Below are positions 51,910 to 60,761 of a stretch of 64,000 bases of DNA, in pieces. A program made the position numbers and the translations under genes. The stretch comes from Christensenella sp034926635. GTDB taxonomy: Bacteria > Bacillota > Clostridia > Christensenellales > Christensenellaceae. The stretch's first letter is position 1. Each line of letters opens with the position of its first letter. The stretch is from assembly GCA_034926635.1 (NCBI GenBank), contig JAYFQX010000019.1, positions 43,334-107,333 of the forward strand. The letters run 5' to 3'. Below the pieces are notes generated by a model. That model was given only the letters and a program-made list of their open reading frames with translations. It searched no databases and was not told the DNA's origin.

Positions 51910-52416
51910 TTACTGCAGTTTGTCAACGCTGATACCGCGCAAACGTGCAATCTGTTCTGCGCTCCGTAGTTCGCGCAGACCTTCAATCGTCGCTTTTACA
52001 CAGTTAATCGGGTTGTTGGATCCCTGCGATTTTGTTCTGATATCTTTGATGCCTGCAAGCTCCAGCACCGCACGCGCCGGACCGCCGGCAATCACGCCGG
52101 TACCTTCGGAAGCGGGCAGCAGCAGCACCCTGCCGCGGCCAAACTTGCCGATCACTTCATGCGGGATGGAAGTTCCCCTAAGGGAAACCGTGATCATATC
52201 GCGTTTTGCAGCCTGAACTGCTTTACGAATAGCTTCCGGAATTTCGGCAGCCTTACCCATGCCAACGCCGACATGTCCGTTTTCATCGCCTACCACTACC
52301 AGCGCTGAAAAACGCATATTGCGACCGCCCTTAACCGTTTTCGCAACACGGTTGATGGAAACAAGCTTTTCTTTTAAATCGAGAGCGCCTGTATCGATTG
52401 CTTTATTGTTCTGCAA
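51910..52416 (-). CDS. rpsE: 30S ribosomal protein S5
   Basis: 168 residues: KLVSINRVAKTVKGGRNMRFSALVVVGDENGHVG, then the fidelity-linked loop and EGTGVIAGGPARAVLELAG. It takes part in decoding accuracy and mRNA unwinding. Confidence 0.98.
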   Translation of the reverse strand: MQNNKAIDTGALDLKEKLVSINRVAKTVKGGRNMRFSALVVVGDENGHVGVGMGKAAEIPEAIRKAVQAAKRDMITVSLRGTSIPHEVIGKFGRGRVLLLPASEGTGVIAGGPARAVLELAGIKDIRTKSQGSNNPINCVKATIEGLRELRSAEQIARLRGISVDKLQ

Positions 52417-52434
52417 TTTCTCCGTACCTCCTTA

Positions 52435-52803
52435 TTAAAACTTGAGGCCGGCAGCTCTTGCGCCTTCGGCAACCTGAGCTACTCTGCCAGTATAGAGATA
52501 ACCGCCGCGGTCAAAAACAACCTCGGTGATGCCTGCTGCGCTCGCGCGTTTTGCCGCGAGCTCGCCCACCATTTTTGCGGCCTCTGATTTCGTTGCTTCA
52601 CTGAGCTGATTTTTCAGCTCCGCATCCATAGAGGAAGCGGCGCAAAGCGTATTTCCCGCAACATCATCAATAAACTGAACATAAATGTTGTTGAGGCTCC
52701 TGTAAACGTTCATTCTCGGACGGATCGCCGTGCCGGAAATCTTGTTACGGATTCTCTGATGACGCGCTTTTCTGATTTTATTTCTATCTTTTTTGTTTAT
52801 CAT
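52435..52803 (-). CDS. rplR: 50S ribosomal protein L18
   Basis: 122 residues: KARHQRIRNKISGTAIRPRMNVYRSLNNIYVQFIDD, then FDRGGYLYTGRVAQVAEGARAAGL. Binds 5S rRNA with L5. Confidence 0.98.
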   Translation of the reverse strand: MINKKDRNKIRKARHQRIRNKISGTAIRPRMNVYRSLNNIYVQFIDDVAGNTLCAASSMDAELKNQLSEATKSEAAKMVGELAAKRASAAGITEVVFDRGGYLYTGRVAQVAEGARAAGLKF

Positions 52804-52823
52804 AGCTACTCCTCACGCCTCCA

Positions 52824-53360
52824 TTACATTCCGGTCTTACCGACTTTACGGCGGATATATTCGCCCTGATACCTAATACCCTTGCCTTTATACGGTTCCG
52901 GCGGACGGAGCGTACGGATATTTGCCGCGCACTGGCCAACCGCCTGTTTGTCGATCCCTTTGATCACAATCGTATTCGGGTTTGGTACTTCAAACGCGAT
53001 TCCCGCCGGCGGTTCTACTTCAACCGGATGGGAATAACCAAGGCTGAATACCAGCTTCGATCCCTGAAGCTGCACCCTATAACCGACTCCGACGATTTCC
53101 AGCGTTTTTGCAAATCCTTCGGAAACGCCCGTTACCATGTTGTGCAAAAGCGCTCTTGTCAAACCGTGCAGCGCCCTTGTCTGCTTGTTGTCGTCGGCGC
53201 GCTCTACGATCAGTTTGTCGCCGTCCTGCTTAATTAAAATTTTCTTGTTGAACTGGGATTTCAGTTCACCGTTTTTGCCTTTTACGATTACTTCCCCATC
53301 TGATAACGTTAAGGTAACGCCGGAAGGTAAGTCGATAGGCAATTTTCCTATTCTAGACAT
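52824..53360 (-). CDS. rplF: 50S ribosomal protein L6
   Basis: 178 residues: MSRIGKLPIDLPSGV, two repeated domains, and the signature RPPEPYKGKGIRYQGEYIRRKVGKTGM at the end, near the sarcin-ricin loop in the ribosome. Confidence 0.98.
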   Translation of the reverse strand: MSRIGKLPIDLPSGVTLTLSDGEVIVKGKNGELKSQFNKKILIKQDGDKLIVERADDNKQTRALHGLTRALLHNMVTGVSEGFAKTLEIVGVGYRVQLQGSKLVFSLGYSHPVEVEPPAGIAFEVPNPNTIVIKGIDKQAVGQCAANIRTLRPPEPYKGKGIRYQGEYIRRKVGKTGM

Positions 53361-53375
53361 TGTTTGTACCTCCCC

Positions 53376-53774
53376 TTACCAAATGTAAGCAAGCACTTCG
53401 CCGCCCACGCCTTCGCGGCGCGCCTGTGCGTCTGTAATAACGCCTTTGGACGTCGAAATGATAGCGATACCAAGTCCGTTCAACACGCGGGGCAGCTTAT
53501 CGTGCCGTGCATATACGCGCAAGCCGGGCTTGGAAATTTTCTTCAGCCCGGAAATGACTTTCTCGCCATTCGGACCATATTTCAGTTTAATTCTCAGCGT
53601 GCCTTGCACGCCGTCATCTATAAATTCGCAGCCTTTGATAAAGCCTTCTTCCAGCAGAATCTGACCAATTGCCTTTTTCATGTTAGAAGCAGGCACATCA
53701 ACCGCATCATGCTTTGCCGTCAGGCCATTGCGAATACGTGTCAGCATATCTGCCACAGAATCTGTAACCGGCAT
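53376..53774 (-). CDS. rpsH: 30S ribosomal protein S8
   Basis: 132 residues: DSVADMLTRIRNGLTAKHDAVDVPASNMKKAIG, and STSKGVITDAQARREGVGGEVLAYIW at the end. It binds the central domain of 16S rRNA and in several bacteria represses the spc operon. The 123-nt spacer before it is the longest inside this operon. Confidence 0.98.
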   Translation of the reverse strand: MPVTDSVADMLTRIRNGLTAKHDAVDVPASNMKKAIGQILLEEGFIKGCEFIDDGVQGTLRIKLKYGPNGEKVISGLKKISKPGLRVYARHDKLPRVLNGLGIAIISTSKGVITDAQARREGVGGEVLAYIW

Positions 53775-53858
53775 TTTGTTTCCTCCTTGATTATTCGTCG
53801 TGGTGAAGGCTGTCGGGGTTCAGGTTTCCCTGCTGTCCGCAGCCCGCCTTTGTCCGCT

Positions 53859-53874
53859 CCGCGCCACTACGCGG
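53859..53874 (-). other. Hairpin in the rpsN-rpsH spacer
   Basis: CCGCG-TAGTGG-CGCGG, a perfect stem in a 123-nt G/C-rich spacer, where other genes of the operon are 10-25 bp apart. It may be an RNA control site, for example for S8; unproven. Confidence 0.3.
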
Positions 53875-53897
53875 CGGTCACAAACGCTTCGTCTTTC

Positions 53898-54083
53898 TTA
53901 CCAACTAGCTTTTTTCACACCGGGGATCTGACCACGGTATGCAAGCTCACGAAAGCAAACACGGCAGATGCCGTATTTTCTCAGAACAGAGTGGGGACGT
54001 CCGCAAATACGGCATCTCGTATAATTGCGAGTAGAGAATTTTGATCCCCTCTGCTGTTTTATGATCATGCTTTTCTTTGCCAT
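53898..54083 (-). CDS. rpsN: 30S ribosomal protein S14, type Z
   Basis: 61 residues, the short zinc-binding form: CRICG, then YGICRVCFRELAYRGQIPGVKKASW. The two CxxC pairs bind one zinc ion. Confidence 0.98.
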   Translation of the reverse strand: MAKKSMIIKQQRGSKFSTRNYTRCRICGRPHSVLRKYGICRVCFRELAYRGQIPGVKKASW

Positions 54084-54094
54084 TGTTTTCCTCC

Positions 54095-54634
54095 TTAGTG
54101 AGCAAACGGCATACCCATCTGGGTAAGCAGTTCCCTGGCTTCCTCATCCGTGTTTGCTGTCGTTACAACGATGATATCCATACCACGGATTGCGTCCACC
54201 TTATCGTATTCGATTTCAGGGAACACCAGCTGTTCTTTAAATCCCATCGCAAAGTTTCCCCTGCCATCAAAGGATTTCGGAGAAATGCCGCGGAAATCGC
54301 GCACGCGCGGAATCGCGATCGAAATCAGCTTGTCGATGAATTCATACATTCTGTCGCCGCGCAGTGTTACTTTCGCGCCGATCTTCATTCCTTCACGCAC
54401 CTTAAAGTTTGCAACGGATTTTTTTGCCGTTGTAATCACCGGCTTCTGACCGGAAATCATCGCAAGCTCATCCGCAGCGGAATCAAGCGCCTTCGGATTG
54501 TCCTTCGCTTCGCCAAGGCCCATGTTAATGACCACTTTTTCGAGTTTAGGGACTTGATTGATATTCTTGTATTCAAACTTCTGCATCATCGCCGGAATTA
54601 CTTCCGACTGATATGTATCCTTTAATCTAGGCAT
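54095..54634 (-). CDS. rplE: 50S ribosomal protein L5
   Basis: 179 residues: MPRLKDTYQSEVIPAMMQKF, KVVINMGLGEAKDNPKALDSA, GQKPVITTAKKSVANFKVREGM. It binds 5S rRNA and contacts the P-site tRNA. Confidence 0.98.
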   Translation of the reverse strand: MPRLKDTYQSEVIPAMMQKFEYKNINQVPKLEKVVINMGLGEAKDNPKALDSAADELAMISGQKPVITTAKKSVANFKVREGMKIGAKVTLRGDRMYEFIDKLISIAIPRVRDFRGISPKSFDGRGNFAMGFKEQLVFPEIEYDKVDAIRGMDIIVVTTANTDEEARELLTQMGMPFAH

Positions 54635-54656
54635 ATCAGAATAAACCTCCCTTCAC

Positions 54657-54971
54657 TCAAAGCGCGGCGCCGCATTTTTTGCAAACGCGGATTTTTTTGC
54701 CGTCTTTCATTTCATGTCCTACGCGCGTCGCCTTATTGCATTTCGGGCATACAACCATTACGTTAGAAGCGCTGATCGGCCCTTCCTGCTTGATGATGCC
54801 ACCTGGCGTCGTCTGGTTTTTCGGTTTTTTATGCTTTGTCAGCACGTTCACCTTTTCCAGGATTACGCGATCCTCTTTCGGAAATACGCGCAGCACTTTG
54901 GCTTCTTTGCCTTTGTCTTTTCCGGAAATCACAACTGCTGTATCGCCTTTTTTGACTTTCAGTGTACTCAT
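54657..54971 (-). CDS. rplX: 50S ribosomal protein L24
   Basis: 104 residues from the ATG at 54971 (after GGGGGAGG). KOW motif KKGDTAVVISGKDKGKEAKVLRVF, and two CxxC pairs at the C-terminus (CPKC, CKKCG), a zinc form. Assembly initiator for 23S rRNA. Confidence 0.97.
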   Translation of the reverse strand: MSTLKVKKGDTAVVISGKDKGKEAKVLRVFPKEDRVILEKVNVLTKHKKPKNQTTPGGIIKQEGPISASNVMVVCPKCNKATRVGHEMKDGKKIRVCKKCGAAL

Positions 54972-54987
54972 TATACGCGCCTCCCCC

Positions 54988-55356
54988 TTACAGAACTTCC
55001 GGGGCAAGCGACACGATCTTCATATAATCGCGGTCACGAAGCTCCCTTGCAACAGGCCCGAAAATACGGGTACCCCTCGGCTGTTTATTGCTGTCAATAA
55101 TTACTGCTGCATTTTCGTCAAATCTTATATGCGAGCCGTCCGGTCTTCTCGTTCCGCTCACAGAACGAACGACAACGGCCTTTACTACGTCTTTTTTCTT
55201 GACTACCCCGCCCGGAGTCGCAGTCTTAACGGACGCAATGATTACATCGCCGATGTTGGCCGTTTTTTTGACGGAACCGCCCATCACGCGGATGCATTGG
55301 ATCACTTTTGCGCCTGAATTGTCTGCAACCTTGAGGCGTGTCTCTGGCTGTATCAT
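54988..55356 (-). CDS. rplN: 50S ribosomal protein L14
   Basis: 122 residues: MIQPETRLKVADNSGAKVIQCIRVMGG, VVKAVVVRSVSGTRRPDGSHIRFDENAAV, and FGPVARELRDRDYMKIVSLAPEVL. Near-identical to Firmicutes L14. Confidence 0.98.
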   Translation of the reverse strand: MIQPETRLKVADNSGAKVIQCIRVMGGSVKKTANIGDVIIASVKTATPGGVVKKKDVVKAVVVRSVSGTRRPDGSHIRFDENAAVIIDSNKQPRGTRIFGPVARELRDRDYMKIVSLAPEVL

Positions 55357-55386
55357 TCTGACTCCTCCTTCATTTAAGAGTAAAGC

Positions 55387-55650
55387 TTATTTCGCTTTTT
55401 CTATAATCTGAACCAATCTCCATCTCTTATCTTTGGAAAGCGGTCTTGTTTCCATCAATTTCACCGTGTCGCCGATGCCGCACTCATTGTTTTCGTCATG
55501 TGCTTTCAGCTTGTTGGTGTAGTTGACCGTCTTACCGTACAAGGAATGTTTTTTCTTTGTTTTTATGGCGACAACGATCGTCTTATCCATCTTGTCGCTT
55601 ACAACCGTGCCGATTCTCTCTTTACGGTAACCTCTTGTCTCTTCACTCAT
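55387..55650 (-). CDS. rpsQ: 30S ribosomal protein S17
   Basis: 87 residues: RKERIGTVVSDKMDKTIVVAI, YGKTVNYTNKLKAHDE, GDTVKLMETRPLSKDKRWRLVQII. An OB-fold binding the 5' domain of 16S rRNA. Confidence 0.98.
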   Translation of the reverse strand: MSEETRGYRKERIGTVVSDKMDKTIVVAIKTKKKHSLYGKTVNYTNKLKAHDENNECGIGDTVKLMETRPLSKDKRWRLVQIIEKAK

Positions 55651-55672
55651 TGAAGACGTCCTCCTTAACTAC

Positions 55673-55882
55673 TTACTCGGCAACCTTTTGGTTTCTCAGT
55701 TCAATCTCCCTCAAAACCGTCTTCACCCTGGCGATATCCTTCTTTACATTCTTGATGCTGGAAGGATTGTTGAGCTGGCCTGTCGCCAGTTGAAAGCGCA
55801 GGTTAAAAAACTCGGTTTTTAAATCGCTCAATTTTGCATTTAGCTCTTCTTGATTGAGCTCGCGTATTTCTTTAGCCTTCAT
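55673..55882 (-). CDS. rpmC: 50S ribosomal protein L29
   Basis: 69 residues from the ATG at 55882 (MKAKEIRELNQEELNAKL), overlapping the rplP stop by 11 nt; GTG codons further up are also in frame but lack a better ribosome site. Two-helix protein near the polypeptide exit. Confidence 0.95.
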   Translation of the reverse strand: MKAKEIRELNQEELNAKLSDLKTEFFNLRFQLATGQLNNPSSIKNVKKDIARVKTVLREIELRNQKVAE

Positions 55883-56315
55883 CCTGCTCACCACCTGCCT
55901 CGTTTATTTGCTCTTTGATCGCAAATTTGCACTTGATCGGAAGCTTATGCGCTGCACGTGTGAGTGCTGCTCTTGCAATCTCTTCGCTTACGCCCGAAAG
56001 CTCGAACATTACTCTGCCCGGCTTTACGACCGCTACCCAATATTCCGGCGAACCTTTACCGCTTCCCATACGGGTCTCAGCGGGTTTCTCCGTAACCGGT
56101 TTGTGCGGGAAGATTTTGATCCAAACCTGACCGCCCCTTTTGGTATATCTTGTCATTGCGACACGGGCAGCCTCGATCTGGTTTGATTTAATCCAGCCGG
56201 GCTCCATAGCCACAAGACCATAATCGCCATAAGAAATCGTGTTGCCGCGAAGCGCTTTGCCTTTCATACGGCCACGAAACTGCCTTCTGCGCTTAACCCT
56301 TTTTGGCATTAACAT
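55872..56315 (-). CDS. rplP: 50S ribosomal protein L16
   Basis: 147 residues from the ATG at 56315, 8 nt after GGAGG, though the ATG 6 nt downstream (MPKRVKRRR) is the more usual start text. QFRGRMKGKALRGN, GYVAMEPGW-like VAMEPGWIKSNQIEAARVAMTR, KPAETRMGSGKGSPEYWVAVV. It overlaps rpsC by 23 nt. Confidence 0.96.
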   Translation of the reverse strand: MLMPKRVKRRRQFRGRMKGKALRGNTISYGDYGLVAMEPGWIKSNQIEAARVAMTRYTKRGGQVWIKIFPHKPVTEKPAETRMGSGKGSPEYWVAVVKPGRVMFELSGVSEEIARAALTRAAHKLPIKCKFAIKEQINEAGGEQDEG

Positions 56316-56991
56316 GTTTTTTGCCTCCTTCCACTGAAGGTTTTGCTCTGTCTGCCAGCGGATTCCCAAGAATCTCGCCTTTATAAATCCACACTTTTAC
56401 GCCAATTTTGCCGTATGTTGTGTTTGCTTCCGCAAAACCGTAATCAATATCCGCCCTGATTGTCTGCAGCGGAATAGATCCTTCATGATACTGCTCAACA
56501 CGCGCAATTTCCGCACCGCCAAGACGACCGGAGCACATGATTTTGATTCCCTTCGCGCCGGCTTTCATCGTTCTGCCGATGGACTGCTTCATCGCACGAC
56601 GGAACGAAATACGCTTTTCAAGCTGCTGTGCAACGTTTTCCGCTACCAGCTGCGCATCTACATCAACGCGTTTTACTTCAATAATATTGACCACAACCGG
56701 AGTGCCTGTCAGATTCAGCAAATCTTTTTTCAGAAGCTCTACGCCTGTGCCGCCTTTTCCGATCACAATGCCGGGTTTGCCCGTATAAATGTTAACGGAA
56801 ACTTTCTGCGCCGCGCGCTCGATCTCAATTTTAGAGATTCCTGCAGCATACAGCTTTTTCTTTAAAAACTTCCTGATTTTATCGTCTTCGACGATATAAT
56901 CTGCAAATTTGGACTTTTTCGCTGTCCATCTGGCATCCCAGTCTTTGATGATACCAACCCTAAAACCATGGGGATGTACTTTTTGACCCAT
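56293..56991 (-). CDS. rpsC: 30S ribosomal protein S3
   Basis: 232 residues: MGQKVHPHGFRVGIIKDWDARW, KH domain with VIGKGGTGVELLKKDL, and SGRLGGAEIARVEQY. It forms the mRNA entry channel with S4 and S5. Confidence 0.98.
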   Translation of the reverse strand: MGQKVHPHGFRVGIIKDWDARWTAKKSKFADYIVEDDKIRKFLKKKLYAAGISKIEIERAAQKVSVNIYTGKPGIVIGKGGTGVELLKKDLLNLTGTPVVVNIIEVKRVDVDAQLVAENVAQQLEKRISFRRAMKQSIGRTMKAGAKGIKIMCSGRLGGAEIARVEQYHEGSIPLQTIRADIDYGFAEANTTYGKIGVKVWIYKGEILGNPLADRAKPSVEGGKKHVNAKKG

Positions 56992-57002
56992 TGTGTACCT
57001 CC

Positions 57003-57389
57003 TTATTTGACCTGATCCAAGATAATTGTGATGTGGCTCGTTCTTTTACGGATCCGAGTCGCCCTGCCCTGTGCGCGGGGACGGAACCGTTTCAAAGTCG
57101 GGCCCTGATCAGCAAAAACCTCTGCAACATACAGCGTATCCGCCGAAAGGTTCATGTTGTTTTCCGCATTTGCAATTGCGGAATTCAGGAGTTTTCCAAC
57201 GGGTTCTGTCGCGCCGTTCGGCGTATTCATTAAAACAGCTTTTGCATCTGCTACTGTAAGTCCCCGGATCAAATCGATCACGGCCTTCACCTTGCGGGAG
57301 GAAACACGGACATATTTCGCAATGGCTTTCGGTCTCTTGTCTCTTTCTTCTTGCCGCTTCGCGGCCTTTTCTCTTTGTCTCGTTGCCAT
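57003..57389 (-). CDS. rplV: 50S ribosomal protein L22
   Basis: 128 residues from the ATG at 57389, preceded by GGAAGGAGG. A Lys/Arg/Glu-rich N-terminal extension (TRQREKAAKRQEERDKR) precedes the core AKYVRVSSRKVKAVIDLIRG. The C-terminal hairpin (GPTLKRFRPRAQGRATRIRKRTSH) lines the exit tunnel. Confidence 0.97.
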   Translation of the reverse strand: MATRQREKAAKRQEERDKRPKAIAKYVRVSSRKVKAVIDLIRGLTVADAKAVLMNTPNGATEPVGKLLNSAIANAENNMNLSADTLYVAEVFADQGPTLKRFRPRAQGRATRIRKRTSHITIILDQVK

Positions 57390-57408
57390 GAATGTACCCT
57401 CCTTCCGG

Positions 57409-57681
57409 TTATCTTGACGATTTCTCGCCGGCATGGCCCCTATATGTTCTTGTCGGGGCAAATTCACCTAATTTATGACCAACCATATCTTCCGTCACAT
57501 AAACGGGAACAAATTTTCTTCCGTCGTGCACGCCCAGTGTGTGCCCCACCATATCCGGGAATATCGTAGAAGCGCGCGACCACGTTTTCAGTACTTTTTT
57601 CTCGTTCTTTTCATTCATCTCCTGAACGCGTGCCAGAAGTTTTTCATTTATAAATGGTCCTTTTTTTACTGACCTACTCAT
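57409..57681 (-). CDS. rpsS: 30S ribosomal protein S19
   Basis: 90 residues: MSRSVKKGPFINEKLL, VLKTWSRASTIFPDMVGHTLGVHDGRKFVPVYV, HKLGEFAPTRTYRGH. Head protein of the small subunit. Confidence 0.98.
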   Translation of the reverse strand: MSRSVKKGPFINEKLLARVQEMNEKNEKKVLKTWSRASTIFPDMVGHTLGVHDGRKFVPVYVTEDMVGHKLGEFAPTRTYRGHAGEKSSR

Positions 57682-57696
57682 ATTTTAACTCCTTTG

Positions 57697-58530
57697 TTAT
57701 TTAGCGTTTCTGCGTTTTACGATAAATTTGCTCGTCGGATTTTTCTTCTTGCGAGTCTTATATCCAAGCGCGGGCTTGCCCCATGGGGTAACCGGGCCCG
57801 GACGTCCGATCGGTGCCTTACCTTCACCACCACCATGTGGATGGTCGTTCGGGTTCATAACGCTACCGCGAACCGTAGGACGAATGCCCATATGACGCTT
57901 ACGGCCTGCTTTACCGAGGTTGATGTTTTCCTGGTCAACATTGCCGACCTGACCGATCGTCGCTTTCGCCAAAACCGGGATCATTCTGACTTCCCCGGAA
58001 GGAAGCCTTACCTGTGCATAAGCGCCTTCTTTTGCCATAAGCTGCGCCGCGTTTCCCGCGCTTCTTACAAGCTGTGCGCCCTTGCCGGGTTTTACTTCAA
58101 TGTTGTGGATCATCGTGCCTACCGGGATCGAAGCCAGCGGCAATGCGTTGCCCGGCTTGATATCCGCGTCTGCACCGGAGAGAATTTTATCTCCGACCTT
58201 GATGCCGACAGGAGCGATGATGTAAGTCTTAACGCCATCAGCATATTGCAGCAATGCAATGTTTGCACTTCTGTTCGGATCGTATTCAATCGTTGCAACC
58301 TTTGCCGGAATCCCGTCACGATTGCGTTTGAAGTCGATCACCCTGTATTTTCTTTTTGCCCCGCCGCCGATATGCCGAACGGTAATCCTGCCGTGCACGT
58401 TTCTTCCGCCGCTCTTTTTCAAAGAAACCAGCAGCGATTTTTCAGGTTTTGTCGTTGTGATCTCTTCGTAAGCCGAAACCGACATGAACCTTCTGCCCGG
58501 AGAAGTCGGGTTGTATTTCTTAATAGCCAT
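57697..58530 (-). CDS. rplB: 50S ribosomal protein L2
   Basis: 277 residues: MAIKKYNPTSPGRRFMSVSAYEE, HIGGGAKRKYRVIDFKRN, and GSVMNPNDHPHGGGEGKAPIG, which holds the histidine linked to peptidyl transfer. Near the ribosome's catalytic centre. Confidence 0.98.
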   Translation of the reverse strand: MAIKKYNPTSPGRRFMSVSAYEEITTTKPEKSLLVSLKKSGGRNVHGRITVRHIGGGAKRKYRVIDFKRNRDGIPAKVATIEYDPNRSANIALLQYADGVKTYIIAPVGIKVGDKILSGADADIKPGNALPLASIPVGTMIHNIEVKPGKGAQLVRSAGNAAQLMAKEGAYAQVRLPSGEVRMIPVLAKATIGQVGNVDQENINLGKAGRKRHMGIRPTVRGSVMNPNDHPHGGGEGKAPIGRPGPVTPWGKPALGYKTRKKKNPTSKFIVKRRNAK

Positions 58531-58553
58531 AGAATGAGTACCTCCCTAACCGC

Positions 58554-58850
58554 TTACTGCGCCATGCTCTCGAAGAACTCGATTGCCTTGGAGCCTTCTT
58601 GCAGCGTTACGTAAGCTTTTTTTGTTTCGGGCCTTCTGCCCTCCGTGCGTCCCTGTCTTTTCAGCTTGCCTTCCTTACGGGAAGTGGTAACCGATTTTAC
58701 CTTCACTTCAAAGATTTCTTCCACCGCAGTTTTGATCTGCGTTTTGGTCGCTGTCGTATCCACCAAAAACGTGTATGTTTTCTTGGGGATCAGGTCGTAG
58801 CTTTTTTCTGAAAGAATCGGTCTAATGATGATATCATGCAAATCTTTCAT
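58554..58850 (-). CDS. rplW: 50S ribosomal protein L23
   Basis: 98 residues: IIRPILSEKSYDLIPKKTYTFLVDTTATKTQIKTAVEEIF. Docking site for SRP and trigger factor at the exit tunnel. The rplD stop codon overlaps its start. Confidence 0.98.
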   Translation of the reverse strand: MKDLHDIIIRPILSEKSYDLIPKKTYTFLVDTTATKTQIKTAVEEIFEVKVKSVTTSRKEGKLKRQGRTEGRRPETKKAYVTLQEGSKAIEFFESMAQ

Positions 58851-59470
58851 TATGCGTACACCTCCTCGATCGCTTTCACCGCATCTTTGGTGATAATGAA
58901 CTTTTCATATTTCAGAATGTCGTACACGCTCAGCGTCGATGCGATCGTCGTTTTTACGCCCTGAATGTTTGCCGCGGCGCGAACCACAGCATCATCCTTT
59001 GCGCCTGTCACGATCAGCGCTTTTACTGCGCCGACGTTCTTTAAGATTGCAGCCATTTCTTTCGTTTTAGGAGCCTGCATTGCAAGGTCTTCCATTACGA
59101 TAATGTCTTCGTCCTTCACCTTCTGGGAAAGGGCGCTCAGCAGGGCAAGCTCCCGAACTTTTTTGTTCAGCTTTTTATCATAGCTTCTCGGCTTGGGCGC
59201 AAATACGATACCGCCGTGCGTCATCTGTGGCGCGCGGATCGTGCCCTGACGTGCCCGGCCCGTTCCTTTCTGTCTGAAAGGCTTGATGCCGCCGCCGCGC
59301 ACTTCGCTGCGGGTTAATGCGGATTGTGTGCCCTGGCGTTTGTTTGCCAGATGCGCAACCACCGCGTCGTGCATCACTGTTTCATTTATTTCTATCCCGA
59401 ACACCGCATCGCTGAGCTCGATTGTGCCCGCTTGCGTGCCGTCGGTTTTATAAACTGATACGTTTGGCAT
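58850..59470 (-). CDS. rplD: 50S ribosomal protein L4
   Basis: 206 residues: NKRQGTQSALTRSEVRGGG, then KPFRQKGTGRARQGTIRAPQ, the tunnel-lining loop. In some bacteria L4 regulates the S10 operon through the leader, a possibility for the structured leader at 60532-60755. Confidence 0.98.
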   Translation of the reverse strand: MPNVSVYKTDGTQAGTIELSDAVFGIEINETVMHDAVVAHLANKRQGTQSALTRSEVRGGGIKPFRQKGTGRARQGTIRAPQMTHGGIVFAPKPRSYDKKLNKKVRELALLSALSQKVKDEDIIVMEDLAMQAPKTKEMAAILKNVGAVKALIVTGAKDDAVVRAAANIQGVKTTIASTLSVYDILKYEKFIITKDAVKAIEEVYA

Positions 59471-59497
59471 AATTGCTTTCCTCCTTCACTCGCGGTC

Positions 59498-60127
59498 TTA
59501 AAGCGACTTAACGCTTTTTTTAATCGTTACAAGGCCGCCCTTTGCACCGGGGATTGCGCCCTTGATCAATATCAGGTTTTTATCCGCGTCCACCTTGACG
59601 ACTTCCAGATTCTGGACCGTCACTTTATCAAAACCGCCGCGGCCCGGGAGACGTTTCCCCTTCATGACTTTCGCCGGAGACGCGCAAGCGCCCATAGAAC
59701 CGGGACGTCTGTGATATCTGGAACCGTGGGTCATAGGTCCTCTGTGCTGACCCCAACGCGCGATTACGCCGAGGAAGCCTTTTCCTTTGGAGATGCCGGA
59801 AACATCAACTTTTTCTCCTGCTTCAAAGACATCTGCCTTGATCTGCCCGCCTGCTTCCAGTTCACATTCCTGCTCGCTGCGGAATTCCCTCAAATAACGC
59901 GTGGGAACTGCCTTCACCTTGTTGAAATGTCCTTTTTTCGGCTTGTTGACATTCTTTTCCTTCACATCGCCAAACCCTACCTGCACTGCGTTATAACCGT
60001 CTGTTTCTACCGTTTTTTTCTGAACGATAACGCAAGGCCCGGCTTTTACTACTGTTACGGGAACGACTCTGCCGTCTTCTGTGAAGATCTGAGTCATACC
60101 GACTTTTTCACCCAGTATAGCTTTCAT
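59498..60127 (-). CDS. rplC: 50S ribosomal protein L3
   Basis: 209 residues: MKAILGEKVGMTQIFTEDGRVVPVTVVKAGP, ISKGKGFLGVIARWG, HRRPGSMGACASPAKVMKGKRLPGR. Assembly initiator; the central loop reaches the peptidyl transferase centre. Confidence 0.98.
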   Translation of the reverse strand: MKAILGEKVGMTQIFTEDGRVVPVTVVKAGPCVIVQKKTVETDGYNAVQVGFGDVKEKNVNKPKKGHFNKVKAVPTRYLREFRSEQECELEAGGQIKADVFEAGEKVDVSGISKGKGFLGVIARWGQHRGPMTHGSRYHRRPGSMGACASPAKVMKGKRLPGRGGFDKVTVQNLEVVKVDADKNLILIKGAIPGAKGGLVTIKKSVKSL

Positions 60128-60222
60128 ATTTTCTCCTCCGTCTTATCGTCAGCTCGTTGAAATTTCACATCCTTGCGGCATACGCCGCACTGCGAATTCT
60201 CTATCCGATCTGCGTATTTGTT

Positions 60223-60531
60223 TTACAGTTTGATCTCAATGTCTACGCCCGCGGGCAAATCGAGACGCATCAGTGCGTCTGTTGTCTTCGCGTTCGCTTC
60301 CAGGATGTCGATCAGACGCTTATGCGTTTTGATCTCAAATTGTTCCCTGGAATCTTTGTATTTGTGCGTCGCACGCAGGATCGTAACGATCTCTTTCTGC
60401 GTAGGAAGCGGCACAGGACCCGAAATCTTCGCGCCTGTACGTTTTGCCGTATCCACAATCCTCTGAGCGCTCTGGTCGATCAGGTTGTGGTCATAAGCTT
60501 TCAGTTTAATTCTGATTCTCTGGCTTGCCAT
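60223..60531 (-). CDS. rpsJ: 30S ribosomal protein S10
   Basis: 102 residues: QRIRIKLKAYDHNLIDQSAQRIVDTAKRTGAKISGPVPLPT, the highly conserved S10 text. First gene of the supercluster; GAAGGAGGAG precedes it. It also takes part in Nus-factor antitermination. Confidence 0.98.
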   Translation of the reverse strand: MASQRIRIKLKAYDHNLIDQSAQRIVDTAKRTGAKISGPVPLPTQKEIVTILRATHKYKDSREQFEIKTHKRLIDILEANAKTTDALMRLDLPAGVDIEIKL

Positions 60532-60755
60532 TTGTTTACTCCTCCTTCAATTCCGCGGCCTTCTGCCGCTCTCACAAGCACACATAGCCGTGTGTGTCGC
60601 GTTTCTTTTTTTAGGCAGAAAACACCGTTCCTCCGTGTTTCTGCCTGCCTTTGGAGCCGCCCGGATCGTGCCCGGGCGAGTTGTCGGCGGGAACTATCCG
60701 CTGGCTGACGGTAACCTCTCGCCTCATCCCAAAAATGCACACATAATGCGCAGCG
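60532..60755 (-). ncRNA. Structured 5' leader of the S10 operon
   Basis: About 220 nt from the predicted start to rpsJ. On the minus strand: CGCCCGG-N7-CCGGGCG; a long hairpin GGCAGAAACAC...GTGTTTTCTGCC followed by A7; CACACA-N6-TGTGTG; and GCGGC-AGAAG-GCCGC directly before the ribosome site. No T tract follows the long hairpin, so it is not a simple terminator. Probable autoregulatory leader of a type I cannot assign. Confidence 0.55.
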
Positions 60756-60761
60756 TATTAG

